From Roseovarius atlanticus (lineage in GTDB: Bacteria; Pseudomonadota; Alphaproteobacteria; Rhodobacterales; Rhodobacteraceae): 64,000 bases of DNA. Of the stretch, positions 61,099 through 64,000 are shown piece by piece. Location: positions 1 to 64,000 of the forward strand of contig NZ_LAXJ01000025.1 in NCBI RefSeq assembly GCF_001441615.1. Reading direction: 5' to 3'. The notes beneath the pieces were generated by a model. It had not been told where the DNA came from. It made no database searches and saw only the letters and a program-made list of their open reading frames with translations. The first letter of the stretch is position 1; each line of letters starts with the position of its first letter. A program made the position numbers and the translations under genes.

Positions 61099-61872
61099 TC
61101 AAATCAGTTCTTCCAACTGCCGCGCCGCTTCCCGCAGGCGCGGCAAATACTCCACAAGATCCGGCAGGTTGCGCCGCTGGATCGGCGAATGCAGCGACAG
61201 CGTCGTCACCAGCCGGTTCTGGTTGTCCCGGATCGGCACCGCCACGGCGGTCATGTCGTCCATGAATTCCTCGTTGTCGGTCGAGTAATTCCGCTCGCGG
61301 ATTCGCGCCAGCTCGGCCATCAGTGCCTCGGGGTCGGTCAGCGACCGCCCGGTCCGGCGCGGCATCTCCAGGTTCTGCAACAGCCGCGACAGCTTGTCGG
61401 TGCGCAGCGACGACAGGTACATCTTGCCGCTCGCGGTGCAGTTGAACGGCACCTGCGTGCCCACCGGCAGCTGAATGCGCAGCGGCCAATGCGTCTCGAC
61501 CCGGTCCAGGTACACCATGCCATAGCGCCCGGGGGCGGCCAGGTTGCAGGTTTCGCCCACATCCTCGGCCAGCGCCTTCATGATCATCAGCCGCTCGGTG
61601 CGGATGCGCTGCGACGACAGCGTGTTGATCGACAGCGTCCGCAGCCGCTTGCCCGGCCCGAACGACCGCCCGTCGACGTCGCGCTGCAAATACCCTTCCG
61701 CCTCGGCGGTGGCCAGCAGCCGATGCACCGTCGGCTTCGGCAGGCCCAGCGCCGAGACCAGCGTCGCCGGCGCCACCGGCACACCCGCCTTCGCCACCTC
61801 TTCCAACAGCACCAGCAGGCGCAGGTTGGTGGGGATCAGGTATTTTCCGTCCTTGGACTGGTCGTCGGGCAT
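61099..61872 (-). CDS. IclR-family regulator of the DHPS cluster
   Basis: A regulator of 257 residues. An N-terminal winged helix (LRLLVLLEEVAKAGVPVAPA; LPKPTVHRLLATAEAEGYLQ) is followed by the IclR effector domain (FNCTASGKMYLSSL; DDMTAVAVPIRDNQNRLVTT). It is 16 nt upstream of hpsN in the same direction and 12 nt after the TRAP large subunit, so it lies within the operon. It probably senses DHPS or a sulfolactate metabolite; this corresponds to HpsR in characterised clusters. Confidence 0.88.
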   Translation of the reverse strand: MPDDQSKDGKYLIPTNLRLLVLLEEVAKAGVPVAPATLVSALGLPKPTVHRLLATAEAEGYLQRDVDGRSFGPGKRLRTLSINTLSSQRIRTERLMIMKALAEDVGETCNLAAPGRYGMVYLDRVETHWPLRIQLPVGTQVPFNCTASGKMYLSSLRTDKLSRLLQNLEMPRRTGRSLTDPEALMAELARIRERNYSTDNEEFMDDMTAVAVPIRDNQNRLVTTLSLHSPIQRRNLPDLVEYLPRLREAARQLEELI

Positions 61873-61884
61873 GTCACGTCTTTC

Positions 61885-63243
61885 CTACCTGTTCGGCAAC
61901 AGTGCCAAGGCCAGGTCGGGCACCAGCGAGACAAGAACCCACACGCTGATCAAGGCAATGAGATACGGCACAGTATACTTCAGCAGCCTGAAGTATGGCA
62001 CCCCCGTCACCCCCGACGCCACATAAAGGTTAAGCCCATAGGGCGGCGTGATGAACCCGATCGAGGCGCCCACCAGGAAGATCACCGAGAAATGCACCGG
62101 ATCGACGCCCACGCTGGCCGCAATCGGCGCAAGAATGGGCGCCAGGATGATCGTGACAGGCAGCGATTCCAGGATCATGCCGGAAAAGAACACGATCAGC
62201 ATCGCGGTGAACAGCACAGGATAATAGCCCCCCATCGAGGTCAGGAAATCGCCGATCACCTCCTGCGCGCCCAGCAGCGACAGGATCTGCTGCATCACCA
62301 CCGAGATGGCGATAAGTGGCGCGAGTATCCCCGTGATCTGGGCCGAGCGCATGACGATGCCGGGGATCTCGGGGATGGTGAAGCCTTCGACCACCAGCAT
62401 CGACAGGTACGATTTCTCGTTCCACGGCTTCGTCCCGTCGAGGCGGAACATGCGGCTCACCACCCAGCTCAGCAGCCCCGCGATGATGCAAAAGCCCACC
62501 GTCACGCCCGCCGCCTCGGTCGGGGAAAACTTGCCGGTATAAATGCCCCACAGCACCAGCCCGATGGCGAAAAAACCCAGCCACGCGCCGAACGCCGTCT
62601 TCAGCACCCGGTTCAGTTGCAGCGGGATCAGGTACCCCCAGCCGTTCATCCGGCAGATGATCCAGCAGGCGAACTGCATCCCGATGACCATCAGCGCCCC
62701 GGGCAGGATGCCCGCAACGAACAGGTCCGAGATCGGCAGGTTCATCAGGAACCCGTACACGATGAAGATGATCGAGGGCGGGATGATGATCCCCACCGTG
62801 CCGCCCGCCGCCGCCGTGGCCGCACTGAACCGCTCATCATAGCCGCCCTTCACCATCTCGGGATGCAGCATCGAACCGATCGTGGCCGTGGTGGCCGAGT
62901 TCGACCCCGAAATGGCGGCAAACAGCCCGCACGCCCCAAGGCTCGCCATGGCAAGTCCACCCCGCAACCAGCCAAGACAGGCATAGGCGAAATCGGACAG
63001 CCTTCGCGCGATCCCGGATTTGTTGATCAAATCCCCCGTCAGGATGAACAGCGGCATCGCCAGCAGGGCAAACCCCTTGTTGAACACGTTCAGCAATTCC
63101 GCGCCCAGGTTGTCCAGCGTCAGGTTCAACACGAAACTGCACCCGATCACCCAATAGGCGATCACCAGGAACACAGGCACACCCAGCATGAACAGGAACG
63201 TAACGCCCAGCGAAATCAGCGTAATGATGGTCCCGTCGGTCAT
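61885..63243 (-). CDS. TRAP transporter large permease (DctM-like)
   Basis: A membrane protein of 452 residues with about 12 helices. It has the DctM signatures GIIIPPSIIFIVYGFLM and ISGSNSATTATIGSMLHPEM, and PPYGLNLYVASGVTG near the C-terminus. It is probably the sodium-coupled importer of DHPS; in roseobacters the DHPS clusters use a TRAP system (hpsKLM). The start at 63243 shares a base with the small-subunit stop. Confidence 0.9.
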   Translation of the reverse strand: MTDGTIITLISLGVTFLFMLGVPVFLVIAYWVIGCSFVLNLTLDNLGAELLNVFNKGFALLAMPLFILTGDLINKSGIARRLSDFAYACLGWLRGGLAMASLGACGLFAAISGSNSATTATIGSMLHPEMVKGGYDERFSAATAAAGGTVGIIIPPSIIFIVYGFLMNLPISDLFVAGILPGALMVIGMQFACWIICRMNGWGYLIPLQLNRVLKTAFGAWLGFFAIGLVLWGIYTGKFSPTEAAGVTVGFCIIAGLLSWVVSRMFRLDGTKPWNEKSYLSMLVVEGFTIPEIPGIVMRSAQITGILAPLIAISVVMQQILSLLGAQEVIGDFLTSMGGYYPVLFTAMLIVFFSGMILESLPVTIILAPILAPIAASVGVDPVHFSVIFLVGASIGFITPPYGLNLYVASGVTGVPYFRLLKYTVPYLIALISVWVLVSLVPDLALALLPNR

Positions 63244-63911
63244 CACACATCCCCCCCGATCACGGCCTGCTTGATCAGCGGCCGGCCCGACCGCCAGTTG
63301 GAAATATCGTCGAACAGGTTCTGGAACGTCCGCGCCGCCATCAGCAGAAAGGCGATGGGCGCGGTGATCAGGAACCACCATTGCAGCGTGTTGTCCGTGC
63401 CCAGCACGATCTGGAAATTCGACGCCGACAAGGCCGCGGCCCGCGCCGTGGTGACCATCACGATCACCGAAAAGACGAACCACAGCACCGCGTCCAGCAT
63501 CAGGCAGGCGAACTGCCCCGCGCGCGGCATCCGGCTGCGGAACTCGGAAAAGCTCAGGTGGGTGCGCAGCGCGACGTTAAAGGTCGCCCCGAACCACGCC
63601 ATGATCATGAACAGCAAGGGCGGGATCGTCGTCGACCACGGCAACTGACTGGAAAAGACGAACCGGTCGATCACCCCCCAGAAGATGATCAGCGCCACCG
63701 CCAGGTAAGCCACCACCATCACCGTGCGCTCCAGGTGCCGCTCGACGAAGGGCAGCGCGCGGTACATCGCCGCCAGCGCCAGCCCGCCCACCAGCGCTAC
63801 CACCGCGCCCAGGTACCATGCGGCATTCGATTGCAGTGATTCCCGGATCATCCACGCATCGTTCGACGCGACGGCCGACAAAATCTCTCCCACGTCGGTC
63901 ATGATCGACAT
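63243..63911 (-). CDS. TRAP transporter small permease (DctQ-like)
   Basis: A protein of 222 residues with four hydrophobic helices (LGAVVALVGGLALAAMYRAL; VAYLAVALIIFWGVIDRF; LFMIMAWFGATFNVAL; AVLWFVFSVIVMVTT), which is the DctQ arrangement, slightly long. It is the small membrane subunit of the DHPS TRAP system. The ATG at 63911 follows GGGAGGATGCC. The solute-binding subunit gene would lie beyond 64000. Confidence 0.85.
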   Translation of the reverse strand: MSIMTDVGEILSAVASNDAWMIRESLQSNAAWYLGAVVALVGGLALAAMYRALPFVERHLERTVMVVAYLAVALIIFWGVIDRFVFSSQLPWSTTIPPLLFMIMAWFGATFNVALRTHLSFSEFRSRMPRAGQFACLMLDAVLWFVFSVIVMVTTARAAALSASNFQIVLGTDNTLQWWFLITAPIAFLLMAARTFQNLFDDISNWRSGRPLIKQAVIGGDV

Positions 63912-63934
63912 GGCATCCTCCCGTTGTCGTTGCG

Positions 63935-63990
63935 CCGGCGTGCTCCGCCGGTCTCGGACTGGTTGCTACCGGCCCCACCACAGGGGCCGG
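63935..63990 (-). other. intergenic hairpins upstream of the TRAP small subunit
   Basis: Two stems occur in the 89 nt before the gene: CCGGCCCC (63969-63976) with GGGGCCGG (63983-63990), loop ACCACA, and CCGGCG (63935-63940) with CGCCGG (63946-63951). In TRAP operons such hairpins after the binding-protein gene protect its mRNA or attenuate the permease genes; that reading is inferred. Confidence 0.5.
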
Positions 63991-64000
63991 CACCATGATG

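Noticed and set aside
60808..63648. 946-codon open frame on the plus strand
   Set aside because: It is antisense to hpsN, the IclR gene and both TRAP permeases, and its translation is His/Gln/Arg-rich without any domain. It is an artefact of high GC coding sequence.

Overview
The window is GC-rich and tightly packed, with many ATGA/GTGA gene overlaps. Its gene content points to a marine member of the Rhodobacteraceae (Roseobacter group): ectoine synthesis with EctR, glutathione-dependent formaldehyde oxidation joined to a XoxF methanol dehydrogenase, an FlhSR-like regulator pair, and a 2,3-dihydroxypropane-1-sulfonate (DHPS) catabolic cluster with a TRAP transporter. The genus cannot be fixed from the sequence alone. 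No rRNA, tRNA, insertion sequence or CRISPR array was seen.

Layout. (1) 1-2562, minus strand: end-truncated cytochrome oxidase subunit II, an ExoD-family membrane protein and a peptidoglycan-binding protein. (2) 2713-6512: sigma70-like promoter, TPP riboswitch, possible leader peptide and thiOSGEF. (3) 6525-8456: MerR regulator divergent from an MFS exporter with a SoxR-box-like dyad between them. (4) 8563-13725: five-gene phosphorelay (receiver with a GGDEF-like remnant, Hpt, CHASE-type kinase, PAS kinase, single receiver). (5) 13768-18275: ectR and ectABC-ask with three copies of a candidate EctR box and a strong terminator. (6) 18300-38617: methylotrophy region. It has adhC/frmA-fghA-cytochrome c-xoxF-xoxG-xoxJ-CXXCW protein, a giant acidic-repeat protein, two SoxYZ-like carriers, a SoxH-like hydrolase, beta-propellers, an MxaD-like protein and a nine-gene operon with two ABC systems. 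(7) 38625-44537: two-component pair and pqqABCDE. (8) 44545-49748, minus strand: FlhR-like regulator, FIST protein, FlhS-like kinase and two small secreted proteins. (9) 49899-56203, minus strand: MoxR/DUF58/von Willebrand/TPR/BatD module resembling mxaRSACKL. (10) 56342-58051: small unassigned genes and a rhodanese. (11) 58053-63911, minus strand: hpsNOP, an IclR regulator and TRAP subunits; the solute-binding protein is expected just outside the window.

Together, regions 6-9 make a coherent C1 module. XoxF, whose extra Asp marks lanthanide dependence, oxidises methanol with PQQ made by pqqABCDE and passes electrons to XoxG and a c-type cytochrome. Formaldehyde is cleared by the glutathione pathway. 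MoxR/Bat proteins probably assist assembly, and FlhSR-like proteins probably regulate. Around this core lie several poorly described periplasmic proteins. The most unusual are a roughly 110-acidic-residue repeat protein, the SoxYZ/SoxH-like relay, and a BatD gene carrying three in-frame palindromic repeats in its signal region.
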